In this document: positions 44,157-52,888 of the stretch, piece after piece
How positions within the stretch are numbered: the first letter of the stretch is position 1
Layout: each line of letters opens with the position of its first letter
Source of the DNA: Variovorax sp. PMC12
GTDB lineage: Bacteria > Pseudomonadota > Gammaproteobacteria > Burkholderiales > Burkholderiaceae_C
Direction of reading: 5' to 3'
Assembly (NCBI RefSeq): GCF_003019815.1
Contig: NZ_CP027773.1
Location: forward strand, 310,001 to 374,000
Length of the DNA: 64,000 nucleotides
The notes under the pieces: generated by a model
What the model saw: only the letters and a program-made list of their open reading frames with translations
What the model was told of the DNA's origin: nothing
Databases searched by the model: none
Position numbers and translations under genes: made by a program

Positions 44157-45572
44157 ATGGCAAGCAACACAGCCCATGAGCCGCAAGGCAGGCACCAGTC
44201 GAAGAAGGCCGCCGCAAGCGGCTGGATCGGCTCGGCGCTGGAGTATTACGACTTCTTCATCTACGCCACGGCCGCGGCGTTGATCTTTCCGCAGATCTTC
44301 TTTCCCAAGGGCGACCCGACGACGGCCATCGTCGCGTCGCTCGCGACCTACGGCGTGGGCTACGTCGCGCGCCCCATCGGCGCCTTCGTGCTCGGCCACT
44401 GGGGCGACACGCACGGTCGCAAGCAGGTGCTGGTTCTTTGCATGTTCCTGATGGGCTTCTCGACCGTGGCCGTCGGCCTGCTGCCGACCTACGACCAGGT
44501 CGGCCTGCTGGCTCCCGTGCTGCTGGTGCTGCTGCGCCTGGTGCAGGGTTTTGCGGTGGCGGGCGAGATCTCGGGCGCCAGCTCGATGATCCTGGAGCAC
44601 GCGCCGTTCGGGCGCCGAGGCTTCTTCGCGAGCTTCACGCTGCAGGGCGTGCAGGCCGGCCAGATCCTGGCTGCCGCGGTGTTCCTGCCGCTGGCCCACT
44701 ACATGCCTGAAGAATCCTTCAACTCCTGGGGCTGGCGCATTCCGTTCCTGCTGAGCTTCCTGGTCATCGTGGCGGGCTACATCATCCGCCGCGAGGTCGA
44801 CGAGACGCCGGCCTTCGCCGAAGTCGACAAGAAGGGCGAAGTGGCCAAGGCGCCGATCGTCCAGGCCTTCACCGACAGCTGGGCCGACATGCTGCGCGTG
44901 GTGTGCATGGCGCTGATGAACGTGATTCCGGTGGTGGCCACGGTGTTCGGCGCGGCCTATGCCGTGCAGGCCGCCTACGGCATCGGCTTCCAGAAGGACG
45001 TGTACCTGTGGATTCCCGTGCTCGGCAACATCCTTGCCGTGATCGTGATCCCGTTCGTGGGCAACCTGTCGGACCGCATCGGCCGCCGCCCGCCGATCAT
45101 CGTCGGCGCGCTGCTCTCGGGTCTGCTGTCCTTCGTGTACCTGTATGCCATCAGCATCCGCAACGTGCCGCTGGCCATCGTCATGTCGCTGCTGATGTGG
45201 GGCATCGTGTACCAGGGCTACAACGCGACCTTCCCGAGCTTCTATCCGGAGCTGTTCCGCACCCGCAACCGCGTGTCGGCCATGGCCATCTCGCAGAACA
45301 TCGGCACCACCTTCACCGCGCTGCTGCCCGCACTGTTCGCCGCCGTGGCGCCTCCGGGCTCGACCAACGTGTGGTTCACCGTCGGCGCCATCACCTTCGC
45401 GGTGACCGTGCTGGCCGCACTGGCCGCCCTGAGCGCACGGGAGACCTACCGCATCCGCATGAACGACCTGGGCAAGCCCGATGCGGTGCCGGTCGACAAG
45501 CAGGAATACGACCGCCTGCGCGAGCAGACGCTGCAGGACGCGCGCGTGTCCAAGGCCGCCGCCCGGGCCTGA
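44157..45572 (+). CDS. MHS-family MFS transporter, probable shikimate/aromatic acid importer
   Basis: A 471-residue, 12-segment inner-membrane carrier. The N-terminal SGWIGSALEYYDFFIYATAAALIFPQIFF and the loop RPIGAFVLGHWGDTHGRKQVLV are typical of the metabolite:H+ symporter (MHS) group containing ShiA, KgtP and ProP. Directly downstream of quiC in the same direction (33 bp), so uptake of shikimate, quinate or protocatechuate is the likely role. The start codon follows GGAGACACACAC. The pathway cluster ends here. Confidence 0.88.
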   Translation: MASNTAHEPQGRHQSKKAAASGWIGSALEYYDFFIYATAAALIFPQIFFPKGDPTTAIVASLATYGVGYVARPIGAFVLGHWGDTHGRKQVLVLCMFLMGFSTVAVGLLPTYDQVGLLAPVLLVLLRLVQGFAVAGEISGASSMILEHAPFGRRGFFASFTLQGVQAGQILAAAVFLPLAHYMPEESFNSWGWRIPFLLSFLVIVAGYIIRREVDETPAFAEVDKKGEVAKAPIVQAFTDSWADMLRVVCMALMNVIPVVATVFGAAYAVQAAYGIGFQKDVYLWIPVLGNILAVIVIPFVGNLSDRIGRRPPIIVGALLSGLLSFVYLYAISIRNVPLAIVMSLLMWGIVYQGYNATFPSFYPELFRTRNRVSAMAISQNIGTTFTALLPALFAAVAPPGSTNVWFTVGAITFAVTVLAALAALSARETYRIRMNDLGKPDAVPVDKQEYDRLREQTLQDARVSKAAARA

Positions 45573-45582
45573 GCCGGGTGGG

Positions 45583-45608
45583 GGCAGGCTGAAGACCTTT
45601 CGCCTGCC
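45583..45608. terminator. Weak candidate terminator hairpin
   Basis: GGCAGGC at 45583-45589 pairs perfectly with GCCTGCC at 45602-45608 across a 12-base loop, just after the transporter stop. No T-run follows, so termination would be inefficient or Rho-assisted. Confidence 0.3.
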
Positions 45609-45638
45609 AAGGGTTGTGGCGCCGTGAAGAATGGCGCC

Positions 45639-46325
45639 ATGACCACACCTTCTTCCTCGCACCTCAAGATCGACTTCGTCTCCGATGTGTCCTGCCCCTG
45701 GTGCGCCGTTGGCCTGAGTTCGCTCGAGGCGGCGCTCAGGAAGGTGGCGCCGGACGTCACCGCGGAGCTGCACTTCCAGCCCTTCGAGCTGAACCCGCAG
45801 ATGCCGCCCGAAGGCCAGGACACCTTCGAGCACCTCAACCAGAAGTACGGTTCCACGCGCGAACAGCAGGCGCAGTCGCGCGAGATGATCCGCCAGCGCG
45901 GCGCGGCCGTCGGCTTCGAGTTCAGCCCCGAAGGCCGTCCGCGCGTGTACAACACCTTCAATGCCCACCGCCTGCTGCACTGGGCCGAGCTGGAAAGCCC
46001 GGCCAGGCAGGCGGCGCTGAAGAAGCTGCTGCTGAAGGCCTACTTCACCGACAGCCAGAACCCCTCCGACCCCGAGGTGCTGGTACGCGCCGCCACCGAA
46101 GCCGGGCTCGACCCGGCCCGCGCCCGCGAGATCCTGGCGAGCGACGAGTACGCCCAGGAAACCCGCGAACGCGAGCGCATGTACACCGACGCCGGCATCC
46201 ACTCGGTGCCCGCGATCATCATCAACGACCAGCACCTGATTTCGGGCGGGCAGCCCGTCGAAGTGTTCGAGCGCGCGCTGCGCCAGATTGCCGGTGCTGC
46301 ACCGGCGGGCCTGTCTGTAGCCTGA
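45639..46325 (+). CDS. DsbA-family oxidoreductase, FrnE-like
   Basis: A 228-residue cytoplasmic thioredoxin-fold protein of the FrnE/2-hydroxychromene-isomerase-like DsbA group. The active site CPWC lies about 20 residues from the start (IDFVSDVSCPWCAVGL). Further family marks are FQPFELNPQMPPEG, RVYNTFNAHRLLHWAE and the cis-Pro loop GIHSVPAIIINDQHLISGGQP. No signal peptide. Substrate unknown; FrnE of Deinococcus is a disulfide isomerase. An in-frame GTG 15 bp upstream is possible. Confidence 0.88.
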   Translation: MTTPSSSHLKIDFVSDVSCPWCAVGLSSLEAALRKVAPDVTAELHFQPFELNPQMPPEGQDTFEHLNQKYGSTREQQAQSREMIRQRGAAVGFEFSPEGRPRVYNTFNAHRLLHWAELESPARQAALKKLLLKAYFTDSQNPSDPEVLVRAATEAGLDPARAREILASDEYAQETRERERMYTDAGIHSVPAIIINDQHLISGGQPVEVFERALRQIAGAAPAGLSVA

Positions 46326-46448
46326 CTTAGCTGGCTCTTAGGCGCCGGCTTTGCGCGGCGTTACGAGGGTAAAGAGCGTCAACGCGGGGCGGGGCACGGT
46401 GGTTGAGGAGAGCATCTCCAATCACTGTCACCATCAGGAGCTCCGAAG

Positions 46449-46928
46449 ATGAAGAAGAAAAGCCTAGTCACCGCACTCGCCACGTTCACGCTCGTGGCAG
46501 CGACTTCCCTGCCGGCACTGGCCGACGAATACGGCCGGCATCCTTTCTACCTCCACGCGTTGTCCGACCTGCGCACCGCGGCCTGGCAGGTGGACCACCG
46601 CCGCCCGGAAGACGGCCAGGTCTCGCGCGACGAGATGGTGGTGCTCGACGAGATCCACGCCGCCATCGGCGACCTGCAGCACGCCGCATGGCTCGACGGC
46701 AAGCCCGTCGAATGGCGCGAGCCCACCGATGCATGGCTGCCGCGCGAAGGCCGGCTGCATGCGGCCATCGACCTGCTGCGCAAGGTGCGCTCCGACGTGG
46801 CGCGCGAAGAAGACGACCCGCGCTCGCGCCCGTTCCAGCAACGCGGCCTGGCGCATGTCGACGTGGCGCTCAACGCCGCGCAGCACGCCATCGGCGACGT
46901 GCGCCACCACGACATGCGCAGGGAGTGA
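46449..46928 (+). CDS. Hypothetical periplasmic helical protein
   Basis: A 159-residue protein with a clear signal peptide (MKKKSLVTALATFTLVAATSLPALA, cleavage before DEYG). The mature part of about 134 residues is charged, His-rich and predicted all-helical, with a repeat-like layout of three helices (HALSDLRTAAWQVDHRR, EIHAAIGDLQHAAWLDG, RLHAAIDLLRKVRSDVA, HVDVALNAAQHAIGDVRHHD). I do not recognise a named family. AGGAG lies nine bases before the ATG. Its stop overlaps a possible GTG start of the next gene. Confidence 0.78.
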   Translation: MKKKSLVTALATFTLVAATSLPALADEYGRHPFYLHALSDLRTAAWQVDHRRPEDGQVSRDEMVVLDEIHAAIGDLQHAAWLDGKPVEWREPTDAWLPREGRLHAAIDLLRKVRSDVAREEDDPRSRPFQQRGLAHVDVALNAAQHAIGDVRHHDMRRE

Positions 46929-48529
46929 GGGCGGTGGTGGCCACCCCCGGTGGATCCGTGCCGCTGCGCCGCGCGTCGCTGGCGCTGGGCGCCTGCGTGC
47001 TGGCACTGCTGGCGGCCTGCGCGAGCACGCCGGGCAGCCAGCGCCCGCTGGTGTCGCTGTCGCTGCCTTCCACGCAGGTCAATGACGCCACGCGCCTGCG
47101 CTGGCTCGACCGCGTGAGCTGGGGCGCCAACGCCAGCAGCGACGCGCACCTGGCGCAACGCGGCCTCGCGCTTTGGATGCGCGACCAGCTCAATCCGCGC
47201 CCCGCGCCGCTGCCGCCCGCGGCACAGGCGCAGATCGATGCGATGGCCATCTCGCACACGCCGCTCGACCAGCTCGTCATCGGGCTGGAAGCGCAGCGCA
47301 AGGCAGCGGACGCGCTGCCCGACGAAGACCAGAAGAAGGCCGCGCGGCAGGCCTATCAGCAACAGCTCAACCAGCTGGCGCGCGAGGCGCAGACGCGCTT
47401 CCTGCTGCGCGCGCTCTATTCGCCGAACCAGCTGCAGGAGCAGATGACCTGGTTCTGGATGAACCACTTCAACGTCAACCTGCGCAAGGACAACATCCGC
47501 GCGATGGTCGGCGACTACGAAGAGAACGCCATCCGCCCGCACGCGCTCGGCAAGTTCCGCGACCTGCTCGGCGCCACGCTGCATCACCCCGCGATGCTGC
47601 GCTACCTCGACAACGCGCAGAACGCCGCCAACCGCATCAACGAGAACTACGCGCGCGAGCTGATGGAGCTGCACACGCTGGGCGTGGGCAGCGGCTATTC
47701 GCAGGGCGACGTGCAGGAACTCGCGCGCGTGCTCACCGGCGTGGGCGTCACCAGCGCACCGCTCGACGCGCCGCCGCCGAACGTCCGTCCCGCGGTGCGC
47801 GCGGACTATGTGCGCAAGGGCCTGTTCGAGTTCAACCCGAACCGGCATGACTACGGGCCGAAGACACTGCTGGGCCAGCCGATTCAGAGCCATGGCCTGG
47901 CCGAGGCCGACGAGGCGCTCGACCGCCTGGCGCGCGCGCCGGCCACCGCGCGTTTCATCTCGCGCAAGCTGGCCGTGTACTTCGTGTCGGACGATCCGCC
48001 GCAGGCGCTGGTCGACCGCATGGCCGCCGCCTTCACGCGCAGCGACGGCGACATCGCCGTCACGCTGAAGGCGATGTTCGAGTCGCCCGAGTTCACTGCG
48101 TCGCTGGGCCGCAAGTTCCGCGACCCGGTGCACTACGTGATCGCCGGCGTGCGGCTCGCCTACGACGACCGCGTGGTACTGAACGTCAACCCGATGATCA
48201 ACTGGATCAACCGCATGGGCGAGCCGCTGTACGGCCACGAGACGCCCGACGGCTATCCGCTCAACGAGGTGGCATGGGCGAGTGCAGGGCAGATGAACAC
48301 GCGCTTCGAGATCGCGCGGGCCATCGGCGCGAACGGCGCGGTGCTGTTCAGGGCGGACGACAAGGCGCCGCTGGAGAAGCCCGCGTTCCCGCAACTGGCC
48401 GAGTCGCGCGCGGTGCGTGCGATGCAGGGCGGGCTAAGCGCGGACACGCGCGAGGCGCTGGCGCAGGCGAAGAACCCGCAGGAGTGGAATACCTTCCTGC
48501 TGGCGTCGCCTGAGTTGATGCGCCGCTGA
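46925..48529 (+). CDS. DUF1800 family lipoprotein
   Basis: A 534-residue exported protein with a lipobox (LALLAACAST), so probably anchored in a membrane. The DUF1800 fold shows HMMs-like blocks RLSW-type RVSWGAN, MTWFWMNHFNVNL, LLGATLHHPAMLRYLDNAQN, NENYARELMELHTLGVGSGYSQGDVQELARVLTG and ARFISRKLAVYFVSDDPP. The function of DUF1800 is unknown, but it is almost always paired with DUF1501, as here. Several in-frame GTG codons (46925, 46934, 46937) could start it; 46925 overlaps the previous stop (GTGA), while AGGGAG favours the later ones. Confidence 0.82.
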   Translation: MRAVVATPGGSVPLRRASLALGACVLALLAACASTPGSQRPLVSLSLPSTQVNDATRLRWLDRVSWGANASSDAHLAQRGLALWMRDQLNPRPAPLPPAAQAQIDAMAISHTPLDQLVIGLEAQRKAADALPDEDQKKAARQAYQQQLNQLAREAQTRFLLRALYSPNQLQEQMTWFWMNHFNVNLRKDNIRAMVGDYEENAIRPHALGKFRDLLGATLHHPAMLRYLDNAQNAANRINENYARELMELHTLGVGSGYSQGDVQELARVLTGVGVTSAPLDAPPPNVRPAVRADYVRKGLFEFNPNRHDYGPKTLLGQPIQSHGLAEADEALDRLARAPATARFISRKLAVYFVSDDPPQALVDRMAAAFTRSDGDIAVTLKAMFESPEFTASLGRKFRDPVHYVIAGVRLAYDDRVVLNVNPMINWINRMGEPLYGHETPDGYPLNEVAWASAGQMNTRFEIARAIGANGAVLFRADDKAPLEKPAFPQLAESRAVRAMQGGLSADTREALAQAKNPQEWNTFLLASPELMRR

Positions 48530-48543
48530 AGGTATTCGGCATT

Positions 48544-48661
48544 TCTCCCTCCCCCACTGGGGGAGGGCAGGGGTGGGGGCAAGCGGCGTTCGTTGAAGCG
48601 CTGAGGCTGGGCAAGCGCCGCTGAGCCCCCATCCCGACCTTCCCCCAGAGGGGGAAGGAGC
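48544..48661. repeat. Inverted pair of REP-like GC-rich elements
   Basis: The segment 48544-48580 is a stem-loop-forming unit (CCTCCCCCACTGGGGGAGGG core). 48625-48661 is the same unit inverted (TTCCCCCAGAGGGGGAAGG core). The inner AGCGGCG and CGCCGCT also pair, so the whole 118 bp can fold as one long hairpin. This resembles the REP/BIME elements of Gammaproteobacteria and similar elements I associate with Comamonadaceae. It separates the DUF1800 and DUF1501 genes and may protect or attenuate the transcript. Confidence 0.75.
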
Positions 48662-48684
48662 AAGGCAAAAGAAAGGACACCGTC

Positions 48685-49896
48685 ATGCAACGTCGAGAAC
48701 TCCTGAAGCTCATGGCCGCCGCTCCCTTCGCAGGTGCCGCGGGCCAGCTCATGGCCGCGCCCGCGGCCGAAGGCACCAAGCTGCTGGTCGTGTTCCTGCG
48801 CGGCGCCTACGACTGCAGCAACCTGCTGGTGCCCACCAGCAGCGACTTCTACTACGCGTCGCGTCCCAACATCGCCATTCCGCGCCCCGGCACGCCCAAC
48901 GGCGCGCTGCCGCTCGACGGCAACTGGGGCCTGCACCCCGCGCTCGCGCAGAGCGTGATGCCGATGTTCCAGCAGAAGCAGGCGGCGTTCATCGCCTTCG
49001 CGGGCACCGACGACCTCACGCGCAGCCACTTCGAGACGCAGGACTCCATCGAACTCGGCCAGGCACTGGACAAGCGCCGCGACTACCGCTCGGGCTTCCT
49101 CAACCGGCTGGCCGGCGTGCTCGGCGCGGGGCCCGTCACCGACGTGTCGCCCATCGCCTTCACCGACCAGTTGCCGATCTCGCTGCGCGGCAACGCCAAG
49201 GCCGCCAACATGGCGCTCGCGGGCAACGCGCGCTCTGCCCTCGACGCGCGGCAGAGCCAGGTCATCGCCAGCATGTACCGCAACACCTCGCTGGCCCAGC
49301 CCGTGGCGGAAGGCTTCCAGGTGCGCGACGAAGTGATGCGCGCCGTGCAGGCCGAGATGGACGCCGCCAGCCGCAACGCCATGACCGCCAAGGGCTTCGA
49401 GCTGGTCGCGCGCCGCATGGCGCTGCTGATGCGCGACCGCTTCGACCTGGGCTTCGTCGACGTCGGCGGCTGGGACACCCACGTGGGGCAGGGCGCCGCC
49501 ACCGGCTACCTGGCCAACCGCTTCGAGGAACTGGGCCGCGGCGTGGCCGGCTTCGCCCAGGAGATGGGCGACGACGCATGGCGCCAGACCGTGGTCGTGG
49601 TCATCAGCGAATTCGGCCGCACCTTCCGCGAGAACGGCAACCGCGGCACGGACCATGGGCACGGGACCGTGTACTGGGTACTCGGCGGCGGCCTGTCGGC
49701 GCAGGCCGGCGGACAAATCGTGGGCGAACAGCAGGCGCTGACGCAGGCGACGCTGTTCCAGAACCGGGACTATCCGGTGCTCAATGAATACCGGGCGGTG
49801 TTCGGTGGGTTGTTCAAGCGGATGTATGGGCTGTCGCCGGCGCAGTTGGCGAAGGTTTTCGATGGAGTGGCGCCGAAGGATTTGCGGCTGGTTTGA
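48685..49896 (+). CDS. DUF1501 family protein (Tat-like signal)
   Basis: A 403-residue exported protein. The N-terminal RRELLKLMAAAPFAGAAGQLMA looks like a twin-arginine signal. DUF1501 proteins belong to the alkaline-phosphatase/sulfatase-like fold group. Visible blocks are LLVVFLRGAYDCSNLLVP, GNWGLHPAL, GTDDLTRSHFETQDSIE, DVGGWDTHVGQG, VVVISEFGRTFRENGNRGTDHGHGTVYWVLGGGL. The Asp/His clusters could bind metal. Partner of the upstream DUF1800 gene; the pair is believed to act at the cell surface, role unknown. A tandem 10-mer (CGGCGTGATG twice, 49921-49940) follows the gene. Confidence 0.88.
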   Translation: MQRRELLKLMAAAPFAGAAGQLMAAPAAEGTKLLVVFLRGAYDCSNLLVPTSSDFYYASRPNIAIPRPGTPNGALPLDGNWGLHPALAQSVMPMFQQKQAAFIAFAGTDDLTRSHFETQDSIELGQALDKRRDYRSGFLNRLAGVLGAGPVTDVSPIAFTDQLPISLRGNAKAANMALAGNARSALDARQSQVIASMYRNTSLAQPVAEGFQVRDEVMRAVQAEMDAASRNAMTAKGFELVARRMALLMRDRFDLGFVDVGGWDTHVGQGAATGYLANRFEELGRGVAGFAQEMGDDAWRQTVVVVISEFGRTFRENGNRGTDHGHGTVYWVLGGGLSAQAGGQIVGEQQALTQATLFQNRDYPVLNEYRAVFGGLFKRMYGLSPAQLAKVFDGVAPKDLRLV

Positions 49897-50088
49897 GCGA
49901 GGTGCGGCTTGCGCCCCCTGCGGCGTGATGCGGCGTGATGCGGGTTTATCCCGAGCGAGTCTCGATGATGCACAGGCAAAGTACTTCATGTGCCTGGGCG
50001 GCCAACTTGAAATAAAGCAATAAAGTGCAGTTTTGGGTGGAAGCTTCCGAGCCGGCCAGCACGCCAAGAAGCAGAACCCGAGACACGC

Positions 50089-51807
50089 ATGACAAGAACA
50101 AATCATCCCGGCCGCTGGATCGGCATAGTCGGCCTCATCGCTTTTTCGACGCTGCTCGCCGCCTGTGCGACGGGCGGAGGCGGGGCCGGCAGTGCGGCCG
50201 TGCCGGACAAGGCCTTGCTCGCCCAGGCTTGCGCCGGCATGGTGGGCAAGACAGTCTCGCCGGGGCAGATCGGACTGCCGAGCGGCGTGGCAACCGTGTC
50301 GTCGGCCGTGGTCGTTCCCGCCGTCACCGCAGCGCCAGCTTTCGCCGAATATTGCAGCGTGCGGGGCTCCATCGCACCCCTTGCGGCGGGTGCCGATCCG
50401 ATACGTTTCCAGCTCAACCTGCCGACCACGTGGAACGAGAAAGCCGTCATGGTGGGCGGCGGCGGCTTCAATGGCACCGTTATCGATGCCGTCGCCGCAC
50501 TTCGCGATGCGGCACCGGGCCAGCCACAGCCGATCACCCAGGGTTTCGCGACCTTCGGCACCGACTCCGGCCACGACGGCGCCACTTATGGCGCCACCGA
50601 TCCCGCCAGGTTCGCGTTGAACGACGAGATGTTCCAGAACTTCGCGCATCAGTCGTACAAGAAGGTCAAGGACGTCGCGCACGTGCTGATGCGGCAGTAC
50701 TACCTGCGCTCGCCGCGCAAGCAGTACTTCTATGGCGGCTCCGAGGGCGGGCGCGAAGGCCTGGTCATGGCGCAGCGTTATCCGCAAGATTTCGACGGCA
50801 TCGTGTCCGTCGTGCCGGTGATCAACTGGACGGGGCTCTTCAACGGTTTCATCAACTACCAGTTGCCGCAGTTTTCCGGAGGGGCGATCAACGCCAGCAA
50901 AGTGCGCTTGCTTGCCAACTACGTGAACACCACATGCGACGCGCTGGACAACAGCGCGGACGGCGTGGTGAGCAACTACCTTGCTTGTCCGTCTCGCATC
51001 AATCTTCAGAGCCTGCGCTGTCCCGGGGGGCGCGACACGGGCGACACCTGTCTGTCCGACGCGCAGCTCGCAGTGCTCAAGGCCTCGTACGGGCCGACTG
51101 TCATGCCATTTCCGTTGGCCAACGGCACCACCACCTATCCGGGCCGCCTGTACGGCGGCGAGATCCAGTTCGGGGGTGAGGGCGTGGGGCGCTGGGTGAC
51201 GACGGGCGTGGCGCCCAACCTGCCACCGACCGCGGCGGACGCTCGCGGCGTGATCTACGGCAGCAGCTACGCCCGCTACGTGATCGCAAGGAACGCCGCC
51301 TTCGACATCCGCACATGGAACGCGACGAACTTCCAGGCGCGCATCCAGGAGGTGTCGGCGCTGATGGACGCGACCAACCCCGATCTTGCGGTCTTCCGTG
51401 CGCGGGGCGGCAAGCTCATCATCCGCGAGAACGCGGGCGACTGGGCGCAGAGCCCCGTGGCGGGCATCCAGTACTACCAGAGCGTCGTCGGCAAGCTGAC
51501 GCAGCCGGTCGTCGACGAATTCGTGCGCCTCTACGTGTCGCCTGCGTCCAATCACAACGGCACGGCGGCGAGCCTCACGACAGGCGCCGAGATTCCCACC
51601 AACCACGATCTGCTCACGACGCTGGACAACTGGGTGACGGGCGGCCGCGCGCCGGCCGATGCACTCGTGCAGGTGCGCAACTCGGCCACGGCTCCCTTCG
51701 GCACGCTTGCGACGCGTCCCATGTGCCGCTACCCGAACTACCCGGCATACGTGTCGGGCGACACGACGAAGGCGGAAAGCTACCGCTGCGTTGCCTCGTC
51801 GCCCTGA
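50089..51807 (+). CDS. Tannase/feruloyl-esterase family lipoprotein
   Basis: A 572-residue alpha/beta-hydrolase of the tannase/feruloyl esterase family. A lipobox closes the signal peptide (FSTLLAACATGG). The nucleophile elbow is FYGGSEGGREGLVMAQRYP (Ser near residue 220). AFAEYCSVRGSI, the LPTTWNEKAVMVGGGGFNG block, CDALDNSADGVVSNYLAC (Asp-rich, calcium-type site between Cys) and NHNGTA are also typical. It would cleave plant phenolic esters outside the cytoplasm, releasing gallate or hydroxycinnamates, which fits an organism with a protocatechuate pathway. Its stop lies 2 bp from the end of the converging arr gene. Confidence 0.88.
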   Translation: MTRTNHPGRWIGIVGLIAFSTLLAACATGGGGAGSAAVPDKALLAQACAGMVGKTVSPGQIGLPSGVATVSSAVVVPAVTAAPAFAEYCSVRGSIAPLAAGADPIRFQLNLPTTWNEKAVMVGGGGFNGTVIDAVAALRDAAPGQPQPITQGFATFGTDSGHDGATYGATDPARFALNDEMFQNFAHQSYKKVKDVAHVLMRQYYLRSPRKQYFYGGSEGGREGLVMAQRYPQDFDGIVSVVPVINWTGLFNGFINYQLPQFSGGAINASKVRLLANYVNTTCDALDNSADGVVSNYLACPSRINLQSLRCPGGRDTGDTCLSDAQLAVLKASYGPTVMPFPLANGTTTYPGRLYGGEIQFGGEGVGRWVTTGVAPNLPPTAADARGVIYGSSYARYVIARNAAFDIRTWNATNFQARIQEVSALMDATNPDLAVFRARGGKLIIRENAGDWAQSPVAGIQYYQSVVGKLTQPVVDEFVRLYVSPASNHNGTAASLTTGAEIPTNHDLLTTLDNWVTGGRAPADALVQVRNSATAPFGTLATRPMCRYPNYPAYVSGDTTKAESYRCVASSP

Positions 51808-51809
51808 AT

Positions 51810-52205
51810 TCAGTTCAGTATCTCTCCCATGCCGACGCGCACGCGTTCCTTGAGTTGCCGGATGTACTCCGCGTCGAAGAGCTCCCACGTTTCCAGTTCA
51901 CCGACGATCCGCAGCGGCTCCCGGCTGCGGTACGAGCGCGTGGGATTGCCCGGAAACTTCTTGTCGGTGACGTTGGGGTCGTCCTCGAATGCGCCGGTGG
52001 GCTCGACGATGTAGACGCGGCCACGGCCCTCGCCCTTCGCCATTTCCGCGGCCAGCCCCGCGCCCTTTGGCCACGCGGTGAAGTAGATGTGGTTCATGAC
52101 GACGCGCTCGTCGTAGTTCGAGCGGAAGCCTGCGGTGAGCAGGTCGCCCACCCGGAGGTCTGCGCGCGTGCCGTGGAAGTAAGGGCCGGGTTGCAACAAA
52201 GCCAT
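51810..52205 (-). CDS. arr: Rifampin ADP-ribosyltransferase
   Basis: A 131-residue cytoplasmic enzyme that ADP-ribosylates rifamycins from NAD+, giving resistance. The family sequence is plain: YFHGTRADLRVGDLLTAGF, YFTAWPKGAGLAAEMAKGEGRGRVYIVEPTG, FEDDPNVTDKKFPGNPTRSYRSREPLRIVGE. This covers the His, Tyr and Asp active-site triad positions. Length is normal for Arr (about 140). Not in an integron or next to a mobile element, so it is likely a chromosomal arr. It stands alone on the minus strand. Confidence 0.92.
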   Translation of the reverse strand: MALLQPGPYFHGTRADLRVGDLLTAGFRSNYDERVVMNHIYFTAWPKGAGLAAEMAKGEGRGRVYIVEPTGAFEDDPNVTDKKFPGNPTRSYRSREPLRIVGELETWELFDAEYIRQLKERVRVGMGEILN

Positions 52206-52298
52206 CGCGGATTGTTCCTCTACACAACGGAAAGGCCGCGGAGTTTAAGGCCTCCGTTTCAGCCAGCGGACAGCGCCATTCACTTGGCCGTCCTCACC

Positions 52299-52691
52299 TC
52301 ACGGATGCGGCTTGAACCAGAGCCAGGCCGCGACCCCTGAGCCCACCCAAAGGCTCACGACGAGGATGGCCCCGGCGCGGTTGCTTGGCCTGGCGCCATT
52401 CGCCTGCATCCACTCTTCCGCCTGGCTGCGACATTCCGCGAGGACCCCGGGCGGCAGCAACCGGATCGCGAGCCAGATCAGCACGGGAAGCAGCAGAACA
52501 TCATCGAGGTAGCCCAGCACCGGGATGAAGTCCGGAATCAAATCGATGGGGCTGAGCGCATAGGCCACCACAAAAACACCCAATGCCTTCGCGTACCAGG
52601 GCGTCCGAGGATTCTTTCCCGCAAACCAAAGCGTCACGCCGTCGCGTTTGATTCGCCTTGCCCAGGCCTTCAGGTTGTCGCTGACTTTCAT
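52299..52691 (-). CDS. YkvA/DUF1232 family membrane protein
   Basis: A 130-residue small membrane protein. The DUF1232 core is TPWYAKALGVFVVAYALSPIDLIPDFIPVLGYLDDVLLLP (about residues 30-70), with two membrane segments there and another near the C-terminus (AGAILVVSLWVGSGVAAWLWF). Function unknown. No good ribosome site is visible; an ATG four codons upstream (52703) is an equal choice. Confidence 0.85.
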   Translation of the reverse strand: MKVSDNLKAWARRIKRDGVTLWFAGKNPRTPWYAKALGVFVVAYALSPIDLIPDFIPVLGYLDDVLLLPVLIWLAIRLLPPGVLAECRSQAEEWMQANGARPSNRAGAILVVSLWVGSGVAAWLWFKPHP

Positions 52692-52888
52692 GGGTGCAAG
52701 CATGGCAGGGGCATGTGTACAAGCGGGGAAAGCTGGTGACGGCCGTGTGCTGGTGGTGGGCTATCGACGCGACCACTTGCGCGCCAATGCCGCGCTGCGA
52801 TGCCTGAGATTTTGTGGAAAGGTCTTGGTATCGGCGATTCTCAATTGGGTTCCAGGGAAGCGACAAGGGGCGGAGCCAAGTAGAGGCG

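Noticed and set aside
49921..49940. Tandem 10-mer CGGCGTGATG
   Set aside because: Only two copies, so too short to call a functional repeat.
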